Positions 33,625-41,155 of a stretch of DNA of 64,000 bases are shown here, one piece after another. A model generated the notes under the pieces. That model was not told where the DNA came from. It saw nothing but the letters and a program-made list of their open reading frames with translations, and did not search any database. Source of the stretch: Falsiroseomonas ponticola (GTDB lineage Bacteria; Pseudomonadota; Alphaproteobacteria; Acetobacterales; Acetobacteraceae); assembly GCF_016805305.1 (NCBI RefSeq), contig NZ_JAERQN010000007.1, forward strand, positions 186,001-250,000, in the 5' to 3' direction. Both the position numbers and the translations under genes were made by a program. Position 1 is the first letter of the stretch. Every line of letters starts with the position of its first letter.

Positions 33625-35955
33625 ATGGACCAGATGGTGGGCGACCAGTTCGGCATCGGCCAGCCCGTGCGGCGGAAGGAGGATGTGCGCCTCCTCACGG
33701 GTCGCGGCACCTACACGGATGACATCAACGTCGATGGCCAGGCGCATATGGCGGTGCTGCGCTCGCCCCACGCCCATGCGCGCATCGTCTCCATCAACCT
33801 TGATGCCGCGCGCGCCGCGCCCGGCGTGCTGGCGGTGCTGACGGGGCAGGATGCGGAAGCCGATGGCATCGGCCTCTTCCCCGTGATGGTGGAGGTGCCG
33901 CCGATGGATGGCACGCCGCCGCTCTACGCGCCGCCCCGCACCATCCTGCAGACCGAGCGCGTGCGCTTCGTCGGCGACCTCGTCGTCGCCGTGGTCGCGG
34001 AGACGCGGGCCCAGGCGCAGGATGCCTGCGAGCTGGTCGAGATCGACTACGAGCCGCTGCCCGCCATCACCGATACCGCCCGCGCCCTGGATGACGACGC
34101 GCCGGTGATCTGGGAGGACCGCGGCAGCAATCTCTGCGTCCATTGGTCGAATGGCCGGGAAGCCGAGGCCGATGCGGCCTTCGAGCGTGCGCACAAGATC
34201 GCCCGCGTCGAACTCGTGCAGAACCGCCTGGTCGGCAACCCGATGGAGCCGCGCGTCGCCATCGGCCGCTGGGATGCGGAGCGGGAGCGCTATGAGCTTC
34301 ACAGCCCGAGCCAGGGTGCGATGAAGGTGCGGGAGTCGCTGGCGAAATACGCCTTCAAGGTGCCGCTGGAGAAGGTGCGCGTCATCTCCCGCGATGTCGG
34401 CGGCGGCTTCGGGCTCCGCGGCAAGAATTTCCCGGAATCGGCGCTGGTGCTCTGGGCGGCCAAGCGGCTGGGGCGGCCGGTGAAGTGGCGCTCCGACCGC
34501 AGCGAGACGATGGTCAGCGACCCGCATGGCCGCGACCACGTCACTAAGGCGGAGATGGCCTTCGACGAGAACGGCAAGGCGCTCGGCATGCGCGTGCGCA
34601 GCATCGCGGCCATGGGCGCCTACCTGTTCGACTTCGGGCCGCGCATCCCGACCGTCGCCGGCGCGCGCATCGCCGGCACGGTCTATGACCTGCAGGCGGT
34701 GAACCTCCAGGTGCGCTGCGCCTTCACCAACACCGTGCCGACGGATGCCTATCGCGGCGCGGGGCGGCCGGAGATCGCCTATACGATCGAGCGCCTGCTC
34801 GATATCGGCGCGGCGCAGTTCGGCATCGGCAAGGATGAGATCCGCCGCCGCAACTACATCCGCGCCGACCAGATGCCGTACAAGAATTGCGTCGGCAACG
34901 TGCTGGACAGCGGCGATTTCAGCGGCACCCAGGCCATGGCGCTGAAGCTCGCGGATTGGGATGGCTATCCCGCGCGCAAGGCGGCCTCCGAAGCCGCGGG
35001 GAAGAAGCGCGGCATCGGCATCGGCTATTTCGTGGAGGCCTCGGGCGGCCAGCCGCAGGAATGGGCGCGCGTGGTGATGACGCCGGAAGGCAAGGCGCGG
35101 CTGCATGTCGGCACCTTCAGCCACGGCCAGGGGCATGAGACGGCCTTCGCGCAGATCGTCCATGCCCGCCTCGGCATCCCCTTCGAGGATGTGGAACTGG
35201 TCCAGGGCGATACGGACCAGCTCGAACAGGGCTTCGGCACCGGCGGCTCCCGCTCCTCCCAGATGGGCGGTGTCGCCTCCTCCCGCGCCTCGGAAGCGGT
35301 GCTGGCCAAGGCCAGGCGCATCGCGGCGCATCTGCTGGAAGCCGGCGTCGCCGATATCGAGCTGGTGGCGGGCCAGTTCACCGTCGCGGGCACGGACATG
35401 GCCGTCAGCTGGAAGCAGGTCGTCGCGGCGTCGCTCGATCCCGCGAAGCTGCCGGATGGCGAAGCGCCGGGCCTCGACGAGCAGGTCCTCTACAAGCGCA
35501 GCACCGAATGCAACTTCCCGAATGGCTGCCACGTGGCGGAGGTGGAGATCGACCCGGAGACGGGGCGCCTCACCGTCGATCGCTATGCCGCGGTGGATGA
35601 CGTCGGCAACGTCATCAACCCCATGCTCGTGCATGGCCAGTCGCATGGCGGCATCGCACAGGGGCTCGGCCAGGCGGTGCTGGAACACGCGGTCTATGAC
35701 AGCGAAAGCGGCCAGTTCCTGACCGCCACCTTCCAGGACTACGCCATGCCGCGGGCGGAGGACCTGCCGGACCTCGCCATCGACTTCAACATCGTGCCGA
35801 CGCCCATCAACGACCTCGGCGTGAAGGGCGCCGGGGAGGGGGGCGCCTGCGGGGCGCCGCCCGCCATCGTCTCCGCGGCGTGCGAGGCGCTGGGCGTCGA
35901 TCACATCGATATGCCGCTGACGCCGGAGCGGGTCTGGCGCGCCCTCTCCCGCTGA
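33625..35955 (+). CDS. Molybdenum hydroxylase large subunit (xanthine dehydrogenase/CO-dehydrogenase family)
   Basis: 776 residues, GAGGGAAG ribosome site. The N terminus 'GIGQPVRRKEDVRLLTGRGTYTDD' is typical of CoxL/quinoline-type large subunits. 'VGGGFGLRGKNFPE' and 'TDAYRGAGRPE' contact the molybdopterin, 'GTGGSRSSQMGG' lines the cofactor site and 'VKGAGEGGACG' contains the catalytic Glu. The enzyme hydroxylates a heterocyclic or aldehyde carbon. It normally needs an FAD subunit and a 2Fe-2S subunit; neither is in the window. It ends the operon, converging on a Na/Pi transporter gene with 13 bases between stops. Confidence 0.9.
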   Translation: MDQMVGDQFGIGQPVRRKEDVRLLTGRGTYTDDINVDGQAHMAVLRSPHAHARIVSINLDAARAAPGVLAVLTGQDAEADGIGLFPVMVEVPPMDGTPPLYAPPRTILQTERVRFVGDLVVAVVAETRAQAQDACELVEIDYEPLPAITDTARALDDDAPVIWEDRGSNLCVHWSNGREAEADAAFERAHKIARVELVQNRLVGNPMEPRVAIGRWDAERERYELHSPSQGAMKVRESLAKYAFKVPLEKVRVISRDVGGGFGLRGKNFPESALVLWAAKRLGRPVKWRSDRSETMVSDPHGRDHVTKAEMAFDENGKALGMRVRSIAAMGAYLFDFGPRIPTVAGARIAGTVYDLQAVNLQVRCAFTNTVPTDAYRGAGRPEIAYTIERLLDIGAAQFGIGKDEIRRRNYIRADQMPYKNCVGNVLDSGDFSGTQAMALKLADWDGYPARKAASEAAGKKRGIGIGYFVEASGGQPQEWARVVMTPEGKARLHVGTFSHGQGHETAFAQIVHARLGIPFEDVELVQGDTDQLEQGFGTGGSRSSQMGGVASSRASEAVLAKARRIAAHLLEAGVADIELVAGQFTVAGTDMAVSWKQVVAASLDPAKLPDGEAPGLDEQVLYKRSTECNFPNGCHVAEVEIDPETGRLTVDRYAAVDDVGNVINPMLVHGQSHGGIAQGLGQAVLEHAVYDSESGQFLTATFQDYAMPRAEDLPDLAIDFNIVPTPINDLGVKGAGEGGACGAPPAIVSAACEALGVDHIDMPLTPERVWRALSR

Positions 35956-35972
35956 GGGCGCGGCGCCCTCAG
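35952..35972. terminator. Perfect hairpin containing both stop codons of converging genes
   Basis: CTGAGGGCGC (35952-35961) and GCGCCCTCAG (35963-35972) are exact inverted copies around one base. TGA of the rightward hydroxylase (35953-35955) lies in the left arm and the stop of the leftward gene (35969-35971) in the right arm. There is no U-run on either side. Confidence 0.6.
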
Positions 35973-37579
35973 CCGGGGGCGGGCGCCAGCAGCAGGGCCT
36001 GGCGGCGCGTCAGCCAGACCATGCGCTCGAACAGGGAGGTGGCGCGGAACAGCACGTCCTGCGCGGCATAGGGCAGGTTGGGCTCGTCCCGCGCCAGGCG
36101 CCGGCGCAGCCCGTCCATCATGTCGCTGCGATCCGCCGTCAGCGTGCCGAGCAGCGCCAGGCTTTCCGCATCGCCCGCCCCGCCGAACTCGGCCAGTTCG
36201 CCCAGCAGCAGGTGCAGCGCCTCCGCCAGCCGGTGGATCACCGGCAGCAGGGTCGCGGCCTCCGCGGGGCCGATGCCGGCGGCGACCTCGCTGAATTCGC
36301 CCAGCGTCTCCCGCAGCGCGCGCAGGCCATCCAGCGCGGCTTCCAGCGCCACGGCGCGGTCCAGTTGCTCCGGCCCGCAGCCGCGGGACAGGATGTCCTT
36401 CAGGAAGATGCCGATCCGCGCCTCCAGCGCCTCGCTCGCCTCCAGCATCGCGGCCTGGGGGGCTTCGGGCGCTTCCGGTTCGGCGCGCAGCCGGTCCGCC
36501 AGGACCGGCAGCCGGTTCAGCAGGCGCCGCTGTTCGCGCGCCACCAGATCGAGCGCCGTGACGGGTTCCGCCAGCGCCTGTTCATAGATGTAGCGGGGGC
36601 GGGACAGGGCCTCCGCCTGGGTCTCGGGCGACAGCCGCGCCAGCAGCCGTTCGGTCGCCGCGCCGAAGGGGGACAGCGCCAGGGCGGAGACGAGCTGCAG
36701 CGCCAGGAACAGCCAGGCGAGGCGGGTTTGCGGATCCTCCGCCACGGCCGAGAGGCCGAGCAGCAGCGGCAGGCCGGAGGCATGCTCCACCGCCAGCAGC
36801 AGGATGAACAGGGCCGCGCCCGCCGCCTTGATCAGCGCCTGGTAGATGGCCAGCCGGCGGCTTGTGCCGCGCAGGTCGGAGGAGAGCAGCAGCACCGCAA
36901 GGCCGGAGCCGACCGAGGCGCCGCAGGCGACCAGCAGGGCCTGTTCGAAGTCGAGCACCCCGGCCTCATGCATCGCCAGGGCCAGGATCGTGACAGTGGA
37001 GGAGGATTGCGCCACCATCGCGACCACGGCGCCGGCCAGGCAGGCGATCGCCAGCGCGGCGATGCCGCCGGAGGCCGCGGCCAGCACCTCCCGCACCGCC
37101 GCCAGGTCCCGCAGCGGCGTGGCGCCGAGCTTCATCAGGTCGATGCCGAGGAACAGCAGCGCCAGCCCGAGCAGCGCGCCGAGCGCCGGGCGGAGCGGGC
37201 TTGCCCGCCCCAGGTTGCGGGTGCTGAGGAAGCCGACGACGCCCACCAGCCACAGCGCGGCCAGGTGCAGGTCCACGGTGGCCAGCAGCACCAGCCCCGC
37301 CGTGCCGATATTCGCGAAGCCCACGATCAGCATGGCGCGGGGCAGCGCCAGGATGCCGGCCTGGACCAGGGAGGTGCTGATGAAGGTGGCGGCGTTGCTG
37401 CTCTGCGTCAGGGCGCCGAGCATGACGCCGAGCGCGGCGCTGCGCGGCGCGCTGCGCGTGGCGGTGCCCAGCATGCGGCGCATGCGGCCGCCCGCCAGCA
37501 GTTGCAGATGCGTGCCGAGCCCCTTGATGCCGACGAGGAACAGGCCGAGCCCCGCCACGAAGGTCCCGAACATTTCCAT
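35969..37579 (-). CDS. Na/Pi cotransporter family protein with PhoU-like C-terminal domain
   Basis: 536 residues from ATG 37579. The membrane half has two inverted Na/Pi repeats carrying 'LTQSSNAATFISTSLVQAG' near residue 58 and 'MVAQSSSTVTILALAMHEAG' near 185, the paired QSSS motifs of NptA/YjbB transporters. 'GSGLAVLLLSSDL' follows. From about residue 330 the protein is soluble and helical, like PhoU ('LARDEPNLPYAAQDVLFRATSLFERM' near the end). It probably exports or imports phosphate with sodium. It is divergent from the chemosensory cluster. Confidence 0.85.
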   Translation of the reverse strand: MEMFGTFVAGLGLFLVGIKGLGTHLQLLAGGRMRRMLGTATRSAPRSAALGVMLGALTQSSNAATFISTSLVQAGILALPRAMLIVGFANIGTAGLVLLATVDLHLAALWLVGVVGFLSTRNLGRASPLRPALGALLGLALLFLGIDLMKLGATPLRDLAAVREVLAAASGGIAALAIACLAGAVVAMVAQSSSTVTILALAMHEAGVLDFEQALLVACGASVGSGLAVLLLSSDLRGTSRRLAIYQALIKAAGAALFILLLAVEHASGLPLLLGLSAVAEDPQTRLAWLFLALQLVSALALSPFGAATERLLARLSPETQAEALSRPRYIYEQALAEPVTALDLVAREQRRLLNRLPVLADRLRAEPEAPEAPQAAMLEASEALEARIGIFLKDILSRGCGPEQLDRAVALEAALDGLRALRETLGEFSEVAAGIGPAEAATLLPVIHRLAEALHLLLGELAEFGGAGDAESLALLGTLTADRSDMMDGLRRRLARDEPNLPYAAQDVLFRATSLFERMVWLTRRQALLLAPAPG

Positions 37580-37748
37580 CAGGCAGGCTCCATGACGGGG
37601 TCCGGCACCCAGCAATGGACGGTAAACCTTGATTCCGCGTTGATGCCGGGGCCACGCCCGGCCCGGCGCCCCGCCCCGCTTGGGGGACGCGACAAGCGCC
37701 GCGGCCACGGCTAACCTTCCCGTGACCGGCTTCCAGAGAGCACCTCAC

Positions 37749-38171
37749 GTGCCGCAACCGCTTGCCCTGACCATCCCGCCCGATACGGAGGAGGTCCCGC
37801 GTCTGCTCGACGCGCTGGAAGGCTTCGCCGAGGAGGCGGGCCTGTCCCCCAAGGCCGCGCATCGCCTGGCGGTGGTGGTGGAGGAGCTGGCGGCCAATGT
37901 CGCCATGCACGGCACCGGCGGGGAGGGCGGCGCCACCTACATCGCCGTCACCGTGCGGCAGGAGGCGGAGGAGGTCATCGCCACCGTGGAGGATGACGGC
38001 CGCGCCTTCGACCCGCTGGCCCGGTCGGCCCCCGATACCGAGGCGGCGCTGGAGGACCGGGATATCGGCGGGCTCGGCGTGCATTTCGTGCAGCAGATGA
38101 CCAAGGCGCTGCGCTACAGCCGGGAAGGCGGCCTGAACCGGCTGACGGCCGTGCTGGACGCGGCCGGCTGA
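37749..38171 (+). CDS. RsbW-like ATP-binding protein (anti-sigma/serine kinase, HATPase_c_2)
   Basis: 140 residues from GTG 37749. Its size and motifs match stand-alone GHKL kinases of partner-switching systems: N box 'VVVEELAANVAMHG' near residue 44, G1 'VEDDGRAFDPL' near 85 and G2 'GGLGVHFVQQMTKALRY' near 110. RsbW-type proteins hold a sigma factor or other target and phosphorylate a STAS partner. It opens the chemosensory gene cluster, 5 bases before cheR. A PP2C phosphatase that could reverse it is at 45893-47071; no STAS gene is in view. Confidence 0.8.
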   Translation: MPQPLALTIPPDTEEVPRLLDALEGFAEEAGLSPKAAHRLAVVVEELAANVAMHGTGGEGGATYIAVTVRQEAEEVIATVEDDGRAFDPLARSAPDTEAALEDRDIGGLGVHFVQQMTKALRYSREGGLNRLTAVLDAAG

Positions 38172-38176
38172 ACGGC

Positions 38177-38977
38177 GTGGCCGATCCCGGGTCGCAGGTC
38201 CTGGCCGCACCGCCCTTCGGCGCGGTGATGGAACGTCTTGAGGCCCTGGCGGGCTTCGCGGCCTCCGACGTGCTGATGAACCGGCTGGTCCGGGCGGCGG
38301 CGCTGGTGGCGCGGGTGCCGATGGACCGGCCGGGGCTCGACCATCCCGACTGGGCGGCGCTGCTGGATGCGGTGACGGTGCAGGAAACGCGGATGTTCCG
38401 CGCCTCCGCGCAGCTCGACCAGTTCCGCCAGATCGTGCTGCCGGAGCTGGCGCGGGGGGCGGAGGGCCGCTCGCTGGCCTTCGTCTCCGCGGGCTGCGCG
38501 ACGGGGGAGGAAGCCTGGACCCTGGCGATCCTCGGCGCGCGATCGGGGCATCCCTGGCGGGTGCTGGGCATCGACGTCTGCCGCCCGGCGCTGGAGGCGG
38601 CGGAGGCCGGGCGCTACCGCCTCGGCCCGCCGGACGCGCTGCGGGAAGTGCGGGCGGAGGACCGGCTGCTGCTCGACATCGCGGAGGGGTGGTTCGAACC
38701 GGTGGCGGCGCTGCGGCCCGGCGTGCGCTTCCGGCGGGAGAACCTGCTGCGCTGCGGCCTGCCGGAGGGCAGCGCGGATGCGATCCTCTGCCGCAACGTG
38801 CTGATCTACATGACGGCGGAGGGGCGGCTGGCGGTGCTGCGGCAGCTGGCCGCGGCGCTGCGGCCGGGCGGGGCGCTGCTGCTCGGCCCGACCGATTCGC
38901 CGCCACCGGGGCTCGGCCTGCGGCTCTGGTCGCGGGAGCTGGTCGGCATCTGGCGGCGGGAGGGTGCCCTTGGTTGA
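38177..38977 (+). CDS. cheR: Chemoreceptor glutamate methyltransferase CheR
   Basis: 266 residues from GTG 38177. N-terminal helical domain carries 'TVQETRMFR' (67-75). The SAM site is 'FVSAGCATGEEAWTLAI' (102-118), and 'ILCRNVLIYM' near residue 208 is the CheR hallmark; 'LRPGGALLLGPTDS' follows. It methylates glutamates on receptor cytoplasmic helices, with CheB reversing this. There is no TPR or VWRY-binding extension. It overlaps the CheW-like gene by 14 bases. Confidence 0.9.
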   Translation: MADPGSQVLAAPPFGAVMERLEALAGFAASDVLMNRLVRAAALVARVPMDRPGLDHPDWAALLDAVTVQETRMFRASAQLDQFRQIVLPELARGAEGRSLAFVSAGCATGEEAWTLAILGARSGHPWRVLGIDVCRPALEAAEAGRYRLGPPDALREVRAEDRLLLDIAEGWFEPVAALRPGVRFRRENLLRCGLPEGSADAILCRNVLIYMTAEGRLAVLRQLAAALRPGGALLLGPTDSPPPGLGLRLWSRELVGIWRREGALG

Positions 38978-40118
38978 GGCGCTGGTCGCCGGCGGGCAGG
39001 CCTTCCTGCTGCCCCAGGGTGCGCAGCCGGTGCCGGCGCAGCGCCTGCGCCCGGCGCCGCTCGCCGCCCCCGGGCTGCTGGGCATCGCCGTGATCGGCGG
39101 CCAGGCGCTGCCGGTGATGGCGGCCCAGGCCGGGCTGCCGGGCGGGGATGCCTGGGTGGTGATCGATGGCCCCGGCGGCCGCCTGGTGGTGGTGGGGGAG
39201 GCGCTGCTGGACGCGGCGCCACCCGGCGCGCTGCCGCTGGCGGCGCCGCGCATCGCCGCGCGGCCGGTGCCGGTCGCGGATGTGGTGGCCGGCAGCGGCT
39301 GGGCGGTGCCGGCCCGCGCGGGGCGCGCGCGGCTGGTGGCGATGGCCGCGGAAATCGGCGGGCTGCGCCTGGTGCTGCCCTTCGCGGCGCTGGAACGGGT
39401 GGTGCCCCTGCCGGCGATGCGCCCCGCCCCCGGCGCGGGGCCGGCGGCGCTGGGCTACGCGGTCGCGGCCGGCGCCCCGGTGCTGGTGCTGGACCCCGCC
39501 TGGGTGGGGGCGGCGCCGCTGGCGGAAGGACCGCCGCCCGGCCTGCTGGTGCTGTTCCGCCATGCCGGGAGGCGGCTCGGACTGCCCTGCCACCGGATCG
39601 AGCCGGCGCGGCCCGGCGAGGCGACGCTGGTGCAGCGCCTGGATGCCGCGATGCCGGAGCTGGCGGCGGCGCCGCTCGGCCAGGTGCTGGCGCCGCCGGT
39701 GCCGGAGCCCGTCCGCGCCCTGCTGGTCTGCGCCGCCGGCGGCCAGCCCTTCGCCCTGCCGGTGGAGGAGGTGCAGGCGGTGATCCCGCCCACCGCGCCG
39801 AGCCCGGCGCCGGAGGGACGGCTTTCCGCCTTCCGCGGCGTCACCGCCCATCGGGGGGATGTGCTGCCGGTGCTGGATGCCGGGGAGCGGCTGGGCCTCG
39901 GCCCCGTGCTGGCCGCGCCGGGGGCGGAGGCGCCGCTGCTGCGCCTGGCCGGGGCGCGGCCGGTGGCGCTGGCGGTTTCGGTCGTCACGGGCCTGCGCCG
40001 CATCCCGGAACGCCTGATCGCCGCCGTGGCGGGGGATGGGCTGGTGGCGGCCATCGCCGAATTCCAGGACGCGCCGCTGCCGGTCTGCCGCGCCGCCGTG
40101 CTCGGGGCCGCCCCTTGA
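38964..40118 (+). CDS. Triple CheW-like domain scaffold protein
   Basis: 384 residues; GTG 38964 or TTG 38970 start. Three CheW-like units can be seen: residues about 1-110, 115-240 ('ARLVAMAAEIGGLRLVLPFAALERVVPLP') and 250-384 ('LLVCAAGGQPFALPVEEVQAVIPP' with 'GVTAHRGDVLPVLDAGERLGL'). Only the third has the full CheW pattern; the first two are divergent. Ordinary CheW has one domain and links receptors to CheA, so this protein could join several CheA or receptor partners within an array. Gly/Ala/Pro content is very high. It overlaps cheB by 4 bases. Confidence 0.75.
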   Translation: MPLVEALVAGGQAFLLPQGAQPVPAQRLRPAPLAAPGLLGIAVIGGQALPVMAAQAGLPGGDAWVVIDGPGGRLVVVGEALLDAAPPGALPLAAPRIAARPVPVADVVAGSGWAVPARAGRARLVAMAAEIGGLRLVLPFAALERVVPLPAMRPAPGAGPAALGYAVAAGAPVLVLDPAWVGAAPLAEGPPPGLLVLFRHAGRRLGLPCHRIEPARPGEATLVQRLDAAMPELAAAPLGQVLAPPVPEPVRALLVCAAGGQPFALPVEEVQAVIPPTAPSPAPEGRLSAFRGVTAHRGDVLPVLDAGERLGLGPVLAAPGAEAPLLRLAGARPVALAVSVVTGLRRIPERLIAAVAGDGLVAAIAEFQDAPLPVCRAAVLGAAP

Positions 40119-41155
40119 TCCGCGTCCTCGTCGTGGATGACAGCGGCTTCATGCGCATGGCGCTGCGCCGGATCATCGAGGCCGAGGGCGACCTGAAGGT
40201 GGTGGGCGAGGCCGCGGATGGCGAGGCCGGGGTGGAGCAGGCCGCGAAGCTGCGCCCCGACGTCATCGCCATGGATGTGGAAATGCCGAAGCTGGATGGG
40301 CTGGAGGCGACGCGCCGCGTGATGGCGCTGCCCGACCCGCCGGCGGTGCTGATGGTCAGCCACCATACCCGCGACGGATCGGCCACCGCGCTGGCGGCGC
40401 TGGACCGCGGCGCGGTCGATTACGTCTGCAAGGATGGGGACCTCGGCGGCGTCGATCTCGGCATGCTGGACCGGGAGCTGCGCAGCCGGCTGCGGCACTG
40501 GGCGGGGCAGCGCGCGGCGGTGCGGCCGACGGCGCGGGCGGCGGGGCCGGTGCGGGTGGTCAAGGCCGGGGGTGGATGCGACGTCGTCGTCGTCGGCGCC
40601 TCCACCGGCGGGCCGGATGCGCTCGCGGCCTTCCTGGCGGCGGCGGGGCGGCTGCCGGTGCCCTGCATCGTGGCGCAGCACATGCCGGCGGACCTGGCGC
40701 CCGACCTGGCGCAGCACCTGGCGCGCCTTTCCGGCGTGCCGGTGGGTGTCGGCCGGGCGGGGCAGGTGCTGATCCCGGGCGAGGTCACGGTGATCCCGGG
40801 CGGGACGGATGGGCACCTGGCGCGCCGGGCGGCGGGCGGGGAGGGCGGCCTGTCGCTTCGACTCGCCTCCGGACCGATGGCGGTGCATCCTTCCGTGGAC
40901 CTGCTGTTCCAATCCGCCGCGCTGGTCGCGCGCCGCGCGCTGGGCGTGGTGCTGACCGGGATGGGGCGGGATGGGGAGCAGGGCGCCCGTGCCATGACGG
41001 AAAGGGGCATGCCCGTGCTGGCCCAGTCACCGGCAAGCTGCGTCGTCGCCGGGATGCCCGGCGCGGTCATCGAGTCCGGCCTGGCGGTGGAGACCGCGGA
41101 CCCGGCGGGGCTCGGCCGCCGCGTGCAGGCGCTGACGCGGGAACGGGTCGCGTGA
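40115..41155 (+). CDS. cheB: Chemotaxis response regulator/methylesterase CheB
   Basis: 346 residues from TTG 40115. The REC domain (1-125) has Asp8/Asp9, phospho-acceptor Asp54 in 'IAMDVEMPKLDG', Ser82 and Lys106. The methylesterase domain holds the triad Ser163 ('GASTGG'), His189 ('AQHMP') and Asp287 ('TGMGRDG'). All residues needed for phosphorylation and receptor demethylation or deamidation are present. The N-terminal REC is closely similar in pattern to that of the next gene. It overlaps the neighbours by 4 bases on each side. Confidence 0.92.
   Translation: MIRVLVVDDSGFMRMALRRIIEAEGDLKVVGEAADGEAGVEQAAKLRPDVIAMDVEMPKLDGLEATRRVMALPDPPAVLMVSHHTRDGSATALAALDRGAVDYVCKDGDLGGVDLGMLDRELRSRLRHWAGQRAAVRPTARAAGPVRVVKAGGGCDVVVVGASTGGPDALAAFLAAAGRLPVPCIVAQHMPADLAPDLAQHLARLSGVPVGVGRAGQVLIPGEVTVIPGGTDGHLARRAAGGEGGLSLRLASGPMAVHPSVDLLFQSAALVARRALGVVLTGMGRDGEQGARAMTERGMPVLAQSPASCVVAGMPGAVIESGLAVETADPAGLGRRVQALTRERVA

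Noticed and set aside
33598..35904. 768-codon lower-strand frame opposite the molybdenum hydroxylase
   Set aside because: It contains no family motif, and the upper strand has all cofactor-binding motifs and a good ribosome site.
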